64,000 nt of DNA from Geobacteraceae bacterium (lineage in GTDB: Bacteria > Desulfobacterota > Desulfuromonadia > Geobacterales > Geobacteraceae): the NCBI GenBank assembly GCA_024281055.1, contig JAMXLF010000024.1, positions 62,001 through 126,000 on the forward strand, written 5' to 3'. A model generated the notes under the pieces. That model searched no databases and had not been told where the DNA came from. It saw only the letters and a list, made by a program, of their open reading frames with translations. Shown here piece after piece: positions 9,617 to 16,746 of the stretch. Position 1 is the stretch's first letter, and the number at the start of each line of letters is the position of its first letter. The translations under genes were made by a program, and so were the position numbers.

Positions 9617-9648
9617 AACGGGCAGCTCATAAGGGCTGCCCGTTTTTT
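9617..9648 (+). terminator. Intrinsic terminator after pyc
   Basis: A 10-bp perfect stem AACGGGCAGC/GCTGCCCGTT with an 8-base loop is followed by a T-run (9643-9648). It lies between pyc and the convergent LysE gene. Confidence 0.85.
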
Positions 9649-9671
9649 ATTTCCGAAGATGCCCGGCGCTA

Positions 9672-10292
9672 TTACCGCTCCGCCAAGGCCAGTTTCAATC
9701 CCAGGGACGTAAAGACGCCGGCGGTCAGCCAGTCGAAGTACTTGGCGATCCGGGGCCGGGCGAGGAGGAAGCTGCCGATGCTGCCGGCAAAATAGCCGAT
9801 CAGGGTGAAAATGACGACCGCCTGAACCATGAAGATGCAGCCGAGGAGCAGCATCTGCAGGGCAAAGTGAGGGCTGTTCGGGGTGACGAACTGGGGAAGG
9901 AATGCCAGGAAGAACATGGCCACCTTGGGATTGAGGACATTCATGATGAATCCCCGCTTGAACAGGGCGGGTGCGGCCCGGTCATCTGCGAGCGTGAGCC
10001 CGATGGCGGATCGCTCCCTGAGTGTCTTCCATGCCAGGTAGAGGAGATACGTGGCGCCGGCATACTTGACGAGGTTGAAGGCGACGACCGATGAGTAGAA
10101 GACCGCCGAGATGCCGAAGGCTGCGGCCGTCGTGTGAACGCTGATGCCGCTGCACATGCCGAGGGCGGTGACGATGGCCGGTCTTCTGCCGCGGGCGATT
10201 CCCTGGGTCATGACGAAGATGTTGTCGGGACCGGGGGCAATGGTCAGGGCAACGGATGCGCCCAGAAAGCAGAGGAGCGTTGATATGGTCAT
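9672..10292 (-). CDS. LysE/RhtB-family amino-acid exporter
   Basis: This 206-residue membrane protein has the family N-terminus (FLGASVALTIAPGPDNIFVMTQGIARG split over the first helix), including the conserved APGPD motif. Five to six hydrophobic helices follow. The family exports amino acids or homoserine lactone-like metabolites by cation antiport; the substrate here is unknown. The start has a GGAAAGGA site upstream. It lies 16 bases downstream of the M23 peptidase gene on the same strand and is probably cotranscribed with it. Confidence 0.88.
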   Translation of the reverse strand: MTISTLLCFLGASVALTIAPGPDNIFVMTQGIARGRRPAIVTALGMCSGISVHTTAAAFGISAVFYSSVVAFNLVKYAGATYLLYLAWKTLRERSAIGLTLADDRAAPALFKRGFIMNVLNPKVAMFFLAFLPQFVTPNSPHFALQMLLLGCIFMVQAVVIFTLIGYFAGSIGSFLLARPRIAKYFDWLTAGVFTSLGLKLALAER

Positions 10293-10308
10293 GGGGTATC
10301 CTTTCCGG

Positions 10309-11109
10309 TCATTTCCTGCTTTTGCTGACGTCGACGAAGAGGATGGTGCCGTCCTTGAGGATAGACTTGCGAAGGTTGGTCTTGTCCAGGGATTCGTGGG
10401 TGCTGGCCGCCAGTTGCCGGCCGGCGAAGTTGGGGAGAAAGGCCTCGGTGACGTTCCTTCCTCCCTGCCAGGCTTCGAAATGGAGGTGCGGACCGGTGGA
10501 ATGTCCTGTGGAGCCCGAAAAGGCGAGACGGGTGTTCTTGTCGACCCTGTCGCCGGTCTTCACGAGGTTGCGCCTGTGATGGGCATAGATGGAGACCATC
10601 CCGTCGGGGTGCTGGACGATGACCATATTGCCGTAACCGGGCTGCAGGCCGCTGTAGGCAACCCTGCCCGGGGCCACGGGGGTGACCGGGGTCCCCTCCG
10701 GGATGGCGATGTCGATGCCGCTGTGAAAACGGAGGTTGCCGTTGATCGGATCGTGGCGCAGCCCCACGGTTGAGGTGATCCGCCCCTCGACGGGCAGGTC
10801 GGGATTGCCGGCATCCTGGCCCGTGCCCGCCGTTTCGCTGATGCTGATGGTCTTCTCGATGATCTCGGTCAGGGACTGGGGGGTGCCGAGCTCGTTATCG
10901 GGCTTCTTTCCGGAGGCTTTGCGGGCCTTTTTCACCGGCGATGTTATCTTCGAGGTTCCATCGCCGTCCGCGACCTGGGGCTGTTGGGCTGCCATAGTGC
11001 CGGTGGCGAAGCTAAGGACGTTCAGGAGGACAAAGGCTGGAAAGGTTATCGGCAAAAGGGAGTTGAGTACCCTGCAGGGACGAAAAGACGACCGAATGTA
11101 AAGTGCCAC
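10309..11109 (-). CDS. M23 (LytM-type) metallopeptidase, exported
   Basis: The C-terminal ~130 residues are a LytM domain with the zinc ligands in HSGIDIA (H..D) and HLHFEAW (HxH), plus the conserved GYGNMVIVQHPDG and GSTGHSTGPHLHF segments. A basic N-terminus and hydrophobic stretch (ITFPAFVLLNVLSFATG) form a signal sequence. I place the start at the GTG at 11109, with AAGGA 10 bases upstream; a longer GTG start at 11172 is possible but would bury the signal. A lysine-rich linker separates signal and peptidase. It probably acts on periplasmic peptidoglycan cross-links. Confidence 0.85.
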   Translation of the reverse strand: MALYIRSSFRPCRVLNSLLPITFPAFVLLNVLSFATGTMAAQQPQVADGDGTSKITSPVKKARKASGKKPDNELGTPQSLTEIIEKTISISETAGTGQDAGNPDLPVEGRITSTVGLRHDPINGNLRFHSGIDIAIPEGTPVTPVAPGRVAYSGLQPGYGNMVIVQHPDGMVSIYAHHRRNLVKTGDRVDKNTRLAFSGSTGHSTGPHLHFEAWQGGRNVTEAFLPNFAGRQLAASTHESLDKTNLRKSILKDGTILFVDVSKSRK

Positions 11110-11309
11110 GGCAGGCGCATCCTTCTGTTCTGGGAATTCGGCGAAGCGTTTCCATGATACGGCTTTTGTCACGGTAACTCAAGGGGTAAAGATAGTAAAG
11201 ATAGTAATAGCGGGCTCTTAGCGTCTTAGCGCCTTTGCGTCGGGAATTGGCGATGCCTTTTGGGGCTCGGAAAAAAATCTGTGGCCCGAGAGAAAATCGA
11301 GAAATCGGC

Positions 11310-11315
11310 TATAAT
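11310..11315 (+). promoter_or_regulatory. Candidate -10 element of the prkA operon, sigma-S-like
   Basis: A perfect TATAAT preceded by C (GCTATAATG) lies 33 bases before the prkA start, with no good -35 hexamer at 16-18 bases. A C at -13 with a weak -35 is typical of stationary-phase sigma factor promoters, and E. coli yeaG is under that control. The sigma-S assignment is inference. Confidence 0.35.
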
Positions 11316-11347
11316 GATTAAAAAGCCAAGAGCGCGGGAGGGAAACG

Positions 11348-13408
11348 ATGGCCAGCAACGATATCGGCACGCTCCTCCATCACCTGACGGAGGTCAAGGA
11401 GGGAAAGCGGCGTTTCGAAAACGCCTTCCAGGCGGTGACGCGGATGATCTTCGAGGGGGGAATCGAGAAGGTAATGGTGAACACCCGGACCACCTTCGAC
11501 TTCAAGATCTTCCGCACCGGCCGGAAACACCCGGTGGGAATGTACGACGAGATCAACAGCTTCGTCTCCTTCGTGAAGGACGCCGCCGAGGGGGGCTCCT
11601 CCAAGGAGATGGCCTATGTCCTCGTCGGCGAACCGGGTAACGGCAAGACCTTCTTCGTCGAGTACCTGTGCGGCAAATACCGCCAGTTTCTCGCCCGGGA
11701 GGGAAACCGGCGCTATACCTTCCGGTTCCCGGGGATGGACCGGCTCGGCTCCTACGGGAAGATCGCCGTCATCGAGTCCCAGACGTACGAGGATCCGATG
11801 GTCCTCGCCATGAACCTCTTCCTCGATCCGGACGATAACCGGCGCTTCCTCGGGGAGCGGGGCGGCTTTAACGAGGTGGAGATCGATACCCTGTTCGCCA
11901 GCTACCGGCCGCTGGGCGCGGACACGGCCTACATGTGGAACGATATCCGCTCTTACACCGGCGACGATATCGACGCGATGCTCAAGTTCGTGGAGATCAT
12001 TCCTGTTCCCCTCACCGAAAGCCTCGGCACGGTGACCGGGAAGTATCCGGCCAAGGACAAGATCACCTCCTCGGCTGTCGACCTCCTCGGCGAGGAGTCG
12101 ATCCAGCGCATGCTCCACATCACCGACACCAACAACCCGTACCGTTTCGACCTGCGGCGCGGTGCCCTCGCCCGGGTGGCCGGCGGCGGCATCCATTTCG
12201 TGGACGAGCTCTACAAGAACAAGAAGGACCTGGTCCAGGTCTACCTCGGGGTGATCCAGAACCGGACCATCGAGATCGACGGCTACCGGTGGCCGATCGA
12301 TACCCTCATAGTTGCCACGAGCAACAACTCGGAATTCAACCGCTTCCTCTCCGAGAAGGAGGAGGCACCGATCATCGACCGGTGCCGGATCTGCTACGTC
12401 TCCCACAACACCCATTACCGGATGCAGGAGGAGCTGACCAACTACGCCGTCGGCGGCGAAACCAAGACCACCCTCACCCGGGAGGACCTGCACATCGACC
12501 CGAACCTGAACTACACGACGAGCGTGGCGGTGGTGCTGACGCGCCTTCCCCGCTCTGAGAAGCTCACTCCAGTAGAGACCCTGAAGCTGGCAGCCGGCGA
12601 GGTGGCGGGCGAGAAAAGCATCAAGACCCTCGCCGAAGTGATCGACGCCCTCAATCAGGACCCGGACATCACCAAGCGCTTCGGCCAGAAGGGGATAGGC
12701 CAGCGCAACCTCGGCCGTACCATGCAAATCCTGGCGGAGAGCTCGGAGACCAACGAGGGGCGCTGTATGGTCGCCCTCGACGTCTTCCGGGCGCTGGAAC
12801 GGGTGATCCTCGACTACGTGACCGACGCGGCCGACCGGGGCAAGTACCTGGACGACCTGAAGATCGCCCGGGGGCTTTACCGCGAGCGGATCATGACGGA
12901 GATGTTCAACGCTTACATGGATGAGCCGTACGCCATCCGCCGCGACGTGATGAACTACGTCAACATGATCATCGGCATCGATGCCGAGAACCTCGGCCCC
13001 GACCGGATCTGGAAGTACAAGGACCCACAGACCGGACAGCTCAAGGCCCTGAAGATCGACGAGCGGTACGTGCGCAACATCGAGGACCGCCTGGGGCTGA
13101 AGACCGAGGAGCAGCGAGAGAGCTTCCGCACCTCGATCCGCAAGATCTACGGCCAGAAGATATCGGTGGAGCCCTCCTACGACTTCATGGACAACCTGGA
13201 TCTCGTGAAGGCGGTGACCGACGTACGGCTGAAGAGCGACATCGCCGGGGCGGGGAGCCTCATCGGCGCCCTGGCCAACCGGACCAACGAGGAAAACCAG
13301 AAGCTCTACGACCGGATGATCGAGACGATGCTGAAGAAGCTGGGGTATTGCCGGACGTGTGCGGAGAAGACGATAGAATACTTCTGCACACAAGAAGACG
13401 AAGCATAG
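11348..13408 (+). CDS. prkA: PrkA/YeaG-family serine protein kinase
   Basis: The protein has 686 residues. The N-terminal AAA+ domain has Walker A GEPGNGKT at 94-101 and a Walker B-like IHFVDELYKN; the C-terminal third is the PrkA domain. Homologues (B. subtilis PrkA, E. coli YeaG) are cytoplasmic and act in stationary phase, starvation and sporulation. Kinase activity has been reported, though the AAA+ part may dominate. It is the first gene of a four-gene operon with yeaH, spoVR and a second PrkA-like gene. The start has GGGAGGG upstream. Its TAG stop lies within the left arm of a fold-back element. Confidence 0.93.
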   Translation: MASNDIGTLLHHLTEVKEGKRRFENAFQAVTRMIFEGGIEKVMVNTRTTFDFKIFRTGRKHPVGMYDEINSFVSFVKDAAEGGSSKEMAYVLVGEPGNGKTFFVEYLCGKYRQFLAREGNRRYTFRFPGMDRLGSYGKIAVIESQTYEDPMVLAMNLFLDPDDNRRFLGERGGFNEVEIDTLFASYRPLGADTAYMWNDIRSYTGDDIDAMLKFVEIIPVPLTESLGTVTGKYPAKDKITSSAVDLLGEESIQRMLHITDTNNPYRFDLRRGALARVAGGGIHFVDELYKNKKDLVQVYLGVIQNRTIEIDGYRWPIDTLIVATSNNSEFNRFLSEKEEAPIIDRCRICYVSHNTHYRMQEELTNYAVGGETKTTLTREDLHIDPNLNYTTSVAVVLTRLPRSEKLTPVETLKLAAGEVAGEKSIKTLAEVIDALNQDPDITKRFGQKGIGQRNLGRTMQILAESSETNEGRCMVALDVFRALERVILDYVTDAADRGKYLDDLKIARGLYRERIMTEMFNAYMDEPYAIRRDVMNYVNMIIGIDAENLGPDRIWKYKDPQTGQLKALKIDERYVRNIEDRLGLKTEEQRESFRTSIRKIYGQKISVEPSYDFMDNLDLVKAVTDVRLKSDIAGAGSLIGALANRTNEENQKLYDRMIETMLKKLGYCRTCAEKTIEYFCTQEDEA

Positions 13409-13544
13409 AAACGCGCCTTTTTCGCCATCTCTGCGTCAGGCTTCGCGGTTCCTTGTGCGGCGTAGCGCTGTTTATGCCCTGTGGGTACTACGCCTCCGCG
13501 TCACCGCTTGCCTTCCTTGACCTGACGAAAAAATCGCGTTTCTA
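13406..13544. repeat. MITE-like fold-back element between prkA and yeaH
   Basis: The 139-base unit has a perfect 10-base terminal inverted repeat (TAGAAACGCG at 13406-13415; CGCGTTTCTA at 13535-13544). The match extends inward to about 22 bases with three to four mismatches. It carries no supportable coding sequence. The left end supplies the TAG stop codon of prkA. The right end lies 22 bases before the yeaH start. Confidence 0.6.
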
Positions 13545-13566
13545 ATAGGTAATAAAGAAAGAAACC

Positions 13567-14931
13567 ATGGACAAGAAGCTGGAAGCGTATTTCACAGAAA
13601 TAGAGGGCCGAGGATTATCCCCCGAGCGGGAGGCGCGGCTGCGCGCGGAGCTCGAGGTCGGGGGGAGTCACGAGGTGGAACCGTCGGCGCCTCCGGCCGC
13701 GCCTCACCCCTTTTATGGCCATGGCGATCTGGCGGCTCTGCAGGACACTCCTTCGCCGCAAGGGTCGTATACTGCGGGTATCCGTTCCCTGGAAGAGCTT
13801 CTGGAACGGGACCGGCTGCGGGAAAAGGACGGTTTCCCCCGCAAAATCCGGGTCGGGCGCCTGATCCGGCCGGGACGCGGCGGGAAGGAGCGTTTCGTCA
13901 TCGTTCCCACCACGGTTGAGGAGAAGTTCGTCCACGACCAGGTCAAGCCCCCCCGGGAGGAAGAATCGTCAGGAGGCGGGAGCGGCTCAGGGGACGAGGG
14001 GGAGGTGATCGGCGAGCAGCCGGTCCGCCCCGAGGGAGAGGCGGGAGCTGGCGGGGCCGGCCGCGGTGGGGAAGAATCCCACGAACTGGAGTCGACCGCC
14101 TATGACCTGGGAAAGATACTCACCGAAAAGTTCGAGCTCCCCAACCTGAAGGATAAGGGGAAGAAAAGCGCGCTGGTCCGCTACAGCTATGACCTGACCG
14201 ACAAGCACCGGGGCTTCGGCCAGCTCCTCGACAAGAAGGCGACGCTGCGCAAGATCCTTGAGACCAACATCGCCCTCGGCAACGTTCCCGACCTGGCGGA
14301 CATCGACACCACCCGCTTCCTTGTTGCACCGAACGACAAGGTCTACCGCATCCTCTCCCGGGAGCTCGACTACGAATCCCAGGCCATGGTCTTCTTCGTC
14401 CGCGACTACTCGGGCTCCATGGACGGGAAACCGACGGAGCTCGTCGCATCGCAGCATGTCCTTATCTACAGCTGGCTCCTCTACCAGTACGCCATGCAGG
14501 TGGAGTCCCGCTTCATCCTCCACGACAGCGACGCCAAAGAGGTCCCCGACTTCTATACCTATTACAACTCCAAGGTGGCGGGGGGGACGAAAGTGGCTGC
14601 CGCCTACCACCTCGTGAACGAGATCGTGGCCAGGGAAAACCTGGCGAAGGACTACAACATCTACGTCTTCCACGGCACCGACGGCGATGACTGGGATACC
14701 GAGGGGAAAGAGGCGGTACCGGAACTGCGGCAGATCCTCACCTACGCGAGCCGGGTGGGGGTGACCGTGGTGCAGCATTCCTATGCGGGTGGGGCGAAAA
14801 CCGAAGTGGAGAGCTACCTGGAACGCTCGGGGCTCGTGCAGGAAAAAACGGAGCTGCTGCGCCTGGATGTGGTGGGGGAGGAGGCGGACGAGGCGCGGCT
14901 GATCGAAGGAATCAAGAAGCTGATCTCGTAG
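13567..14931 (+). CDS. yeaH: YeaH/YhbH-family (DUF444) protein with von Willebrand A-like domain
   Basis: This 454-residue protein belongs to the DUF444 family always found near PrkA. The first third is charged and has a Gly/Ser/Glu-rich linker around residues 135-175. The second half is VWA-like with the metal-binding DYSGSMDG motif starting at D280. In E. coli, YeaH works with the YeaG kinase in nitrogen-starved or non-growing cells; the biochemical role is unresolved. A perfect hairpin overlaps its stop codon. Confidence 0.92.
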   Translation: MDKKLEAYFTEIEGRGLSPEREARLRAELEVGGSHEVEPSAPPAAPHPFYGHGDLAALQDTPSPQGSYTAGIRSLEELLERDRLREKDGFPRKIRVGRLIRPGRGGKERFVIVPTTVEEKFVHDQVKPPREEESSGGGSGSGDEGEVIGEQPVRPEGEAGAGGAGRGGEESHELESTAYDLGKILTEKFELPNLKDKGKKSALVRYSYDLTDKHRGFGQLLDKKATLRKILETNIALGNVPDLADIDTTRFLVAPNDKVYRILSRELDYESQAMVFFVRDYSGSMDGKPTELVASQHVLIYSWLLYQYAMQVESRFILHDSDAKEVPDFYTYYNSKVAGGTKVAAAYHLVNEIVARENLAKDYNIYVFHGTDGDDWDTEGKEAVPELRQILTYASRVGVTVVQHSYAGGAKTEVESYLERSGLVQEKTELLRLDVVGEEADEARLIEGIKKLIS

Positions 14932-14941
14932 AGATCAGCTT
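14917..14941 (+). repeat. Perfect hairpin spanning the yeaH stop codon
   Basis: AAGCTGATCTC (14917-14927) pairs perfectly with GAGATCAGCTT (14931-14941) around a 3-base loop. The TAG stop at 14929-14931 lies in the loop. No T-run follows, so it is more likely an RNA-stability or attenuation hairpin than a terminator. Confidence 0.5.
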
Positions 14942-14946
14942 AATCT

Positions 14947-15012
14947 CAAATTTCAAACTCCAAATTCAAACCATGCGTTTATCGTTTGGAATTTGGAATT
15001 TGGAATTTGGAG
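14947..15012. repeat. AT-rich inverted repeat (TTTGGAATTTGG family) between yeaH and spoVR
   Basis: The left arm (14947-14970) and right arm (14985-15012, three copies of a TTTGGAA unit) are imperfectly complementary. The same unit type recurs at 29366-29478 and 31156-31200. It pushes the spoVR start away from any ideal ribosome site. Confidence 0.6.
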
Positions 15013-15025
15013 CTTGAATCAATAT

Positions 15026-16651
15026 ATGCAACTCATCGATCAACATACAAAGAATATCATGGAAGGGTGCAAGGAGCGGGCGCGCGCCGCAGGGTTGCGT
15101 TTTGCCGACGAGACTCTCGAATACATCGTCACGAACCGTGACATGCTGGAGCTCTCCCCCAAGCTCATGGTCCCCACCCTGTACGATTACTGGGTTCACG
15201 ACGTGGAGGTCCTGAAGGAAAAGGGGCGCTACGAACTCTACCCCCACAACCCCTACGAGACGGTGATCAATACCCGGCCCGCCATCTCCTTTTACAACGA
15301 GAACAATCCCGACTGGCTCAACGTGATGATCTTCTATCACGTGCTGGCCCATATCGACTTCTTCCAGAACAACCAGTTCTTCCGCCATACCTGGGAGTAC
15401 GACCTGGCCGGTCAGGCGCTGGCCGACAAGCGCCTCATCAGCAGGCTCCGCTCGGGAAAAGGGCGCTGGGTCGATTATGTCATCGAGTTCGCCCGGGGAG
15501 TGGATAATCTCGTCGGTTACTTCGACGAACTCGCGGCCGTCGACCGCCTCCCCGAGACGCACCAGTCGCGGCGGCGCGATTACTATTTCGACGTCTTCCT
15601 GCAAAGGGTGAAGCGGACCAGGACCGCGGACTTCATCCGGGAGATCGAGCGCTACAACGCCAGTATGTCCAGCTTCGGCGAACTCGGTGACGAGAATTTC
15701 TTCGCCGACGTGGTGAGAAAGTATCCGGAGTTCGAGGCGATGTACCTCAAGTTCCTGGAGGAGCGGGAGCCCCAGCGACTCGACCTGCTCCAGTTCATCA
15801 TGGAGTATTCTCCGGTCCTCAACCGGGACGAGAACAAGTGGATGAAGTCGATCATCGACATCGTGCGCAAAACCTCGATTTACTTCCAGCCCCAGATCCG
15901 GACGAAGATCATGAACGAGGGGTGGGCGAGCTACTGGCATGAGAAGCTCTTCCTCGGGGATGAGCGAATCCGCGGCCACGAAGTGGATTTTGCCCGGATC
16001 CACGCCGGGGTTACGTCGCTTCCCCGGGTGGGACTCAATCCCTATGCCCTCGGAATGCGGCTTTTCTCCCAGATAGAGGAAGGGGCGGATCGGGGCCGGT
16101 ACACTTACGAATTTTCCAAACTGCGGGACGCTACGGCCCGTGAGAATTACGACGCCGCCACCGGAAAGGGGCGGGAGTTCATCTTCCACGTGCGGGAGCA
16201 TTTCGCTGATTTCCTCTTCCTCACCACCTTCGTCGACCAGGACTTCGTCGATCACTACAAGCTCTTTGTGGTCGGCAAGCGCCTGAACAAGGAACGCATG
16301 GTCTGGGAGTATTACGTGAAGAGCCGCAACGCTGGAGAGTACCGGGAGATGCTCTTCGGTCTCCTCTACCATCCTCCCCGCATCCTCATCGACCGGGAAA
16401 AGAGTGCCGGGGGTGCCCTCTATCTTGTCCACCGCTTCGAGGAGAAGCCTCTCGTCGAGGAATTCATTGCCAACACCATGCTCGGGATCGAATTCCTCTG
16501 GGGGGGGACGGTCCACCTGGAAACGAGCGAGGTGGTGCCCCCGCCGCTGCGGGAAGGGTACGGACCGGCGGTCGGGGAAGAAGAGGCGGTTACGTGGCGG
16601 CGGGTGGTGTACACGATGGAGAACCACAAGCTTATGAAGGCGAATCTTTGA
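15026..16651 (+). CDS. spoVR: SpoVR family protein
   Basis: The protein has 541 residues, close to family length. The first methionine after the repeat (MQLIDQHTKN) is chosen; its only ribosome-site candidate is a GGAG 13 bases upstream within the repeat. Family landmarks include the conserved acidic/aromatic segments YWVHDVEVLKEKGRYELYPH (split) and MNEGWASYWHEKL. SpoVR (E. coli YcgB) is widespread in non-sporulating bacteria next to PrkA and YeaH. It was named for a B. subtilis cortex defect and its activity is unknown. Its context here supports a shared starvation or dormancy role. Confidence 0.93.
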   Translation: MQLIDQHTKNIMEGCKERARAAGLRFADETLEYIVTNRDMLELSPKLMVPTLYDYWVHDVEVLKEKGRYELYPHNPYETVINTRPAISFYNENNPDWLNVMIFYHVLAHIDFFQNNQFFRHTWEYDLAGQALADKRLISRLRSGKGRWVDYVIEFARGVDNLVGYFDELAAVDRLPETHQSRRRDYYFDVFLQRVKRTRTADFIREIERYNASMSSFGELGDENFFADVVRKYPEFEAMYLKFLEEREPQRLDLLQFIMEYSPVLNRDENKWMKSIIDIVRKTSIYFQPQIRTKIMNEGWASYWHEKLFLGDERIRGHEVDFARIHAGVTSLPRVGLNPYALGMRLFSQIEEGADRGRYTYEFSKLRDATARENYDAATGKGREFIFHVREHFADFLFLTTFVDQDFVDHYKLFVVGKRLNKERMVWEYYVKSRNAGEYREMLFGLLYHPPRILIDREKSAGGALYLVHRFEEKPLVEEFIANTMLGIEFLWGGTVHLETSEVVPPPLREGYGPAVGEEEAVTWRRVVYTMENHKLMKANL

Positions 16652-16655
16652 AACC

Positions 16656-16730
16656 GTGAAAGGTGAAAGGTGAATGGTGAATAGTTAAGGTGGGATTTTC
16701 TATTCACCAGTCACTATTCACTATTCACTG
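16656..16730. repeat. Inverted repeat of GGTGAAT/ATTCACT units between spoVR and prkA2
   Basis: The left arm (16656-16686, repeated GGTGAA units) is imperfectly complementary to the right arm (16700-16730, repeated TATTCAC units). It occupies almost the entire gap between two cotranscribed genes. It is a different repeat type from those in the other two gaps of the operon. Confidence 0.6.
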
Positions 16731-16746
16731 ATTCCGGGTTAACTAT

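Noticed and set aside
13348-13545. 65-codon plus-strand ORF across the prkA/yeaH gap
   Set aside because: It overlaps prkA and runs through the fold-back element with no ribosome site; its length is a by-product of the repeat.
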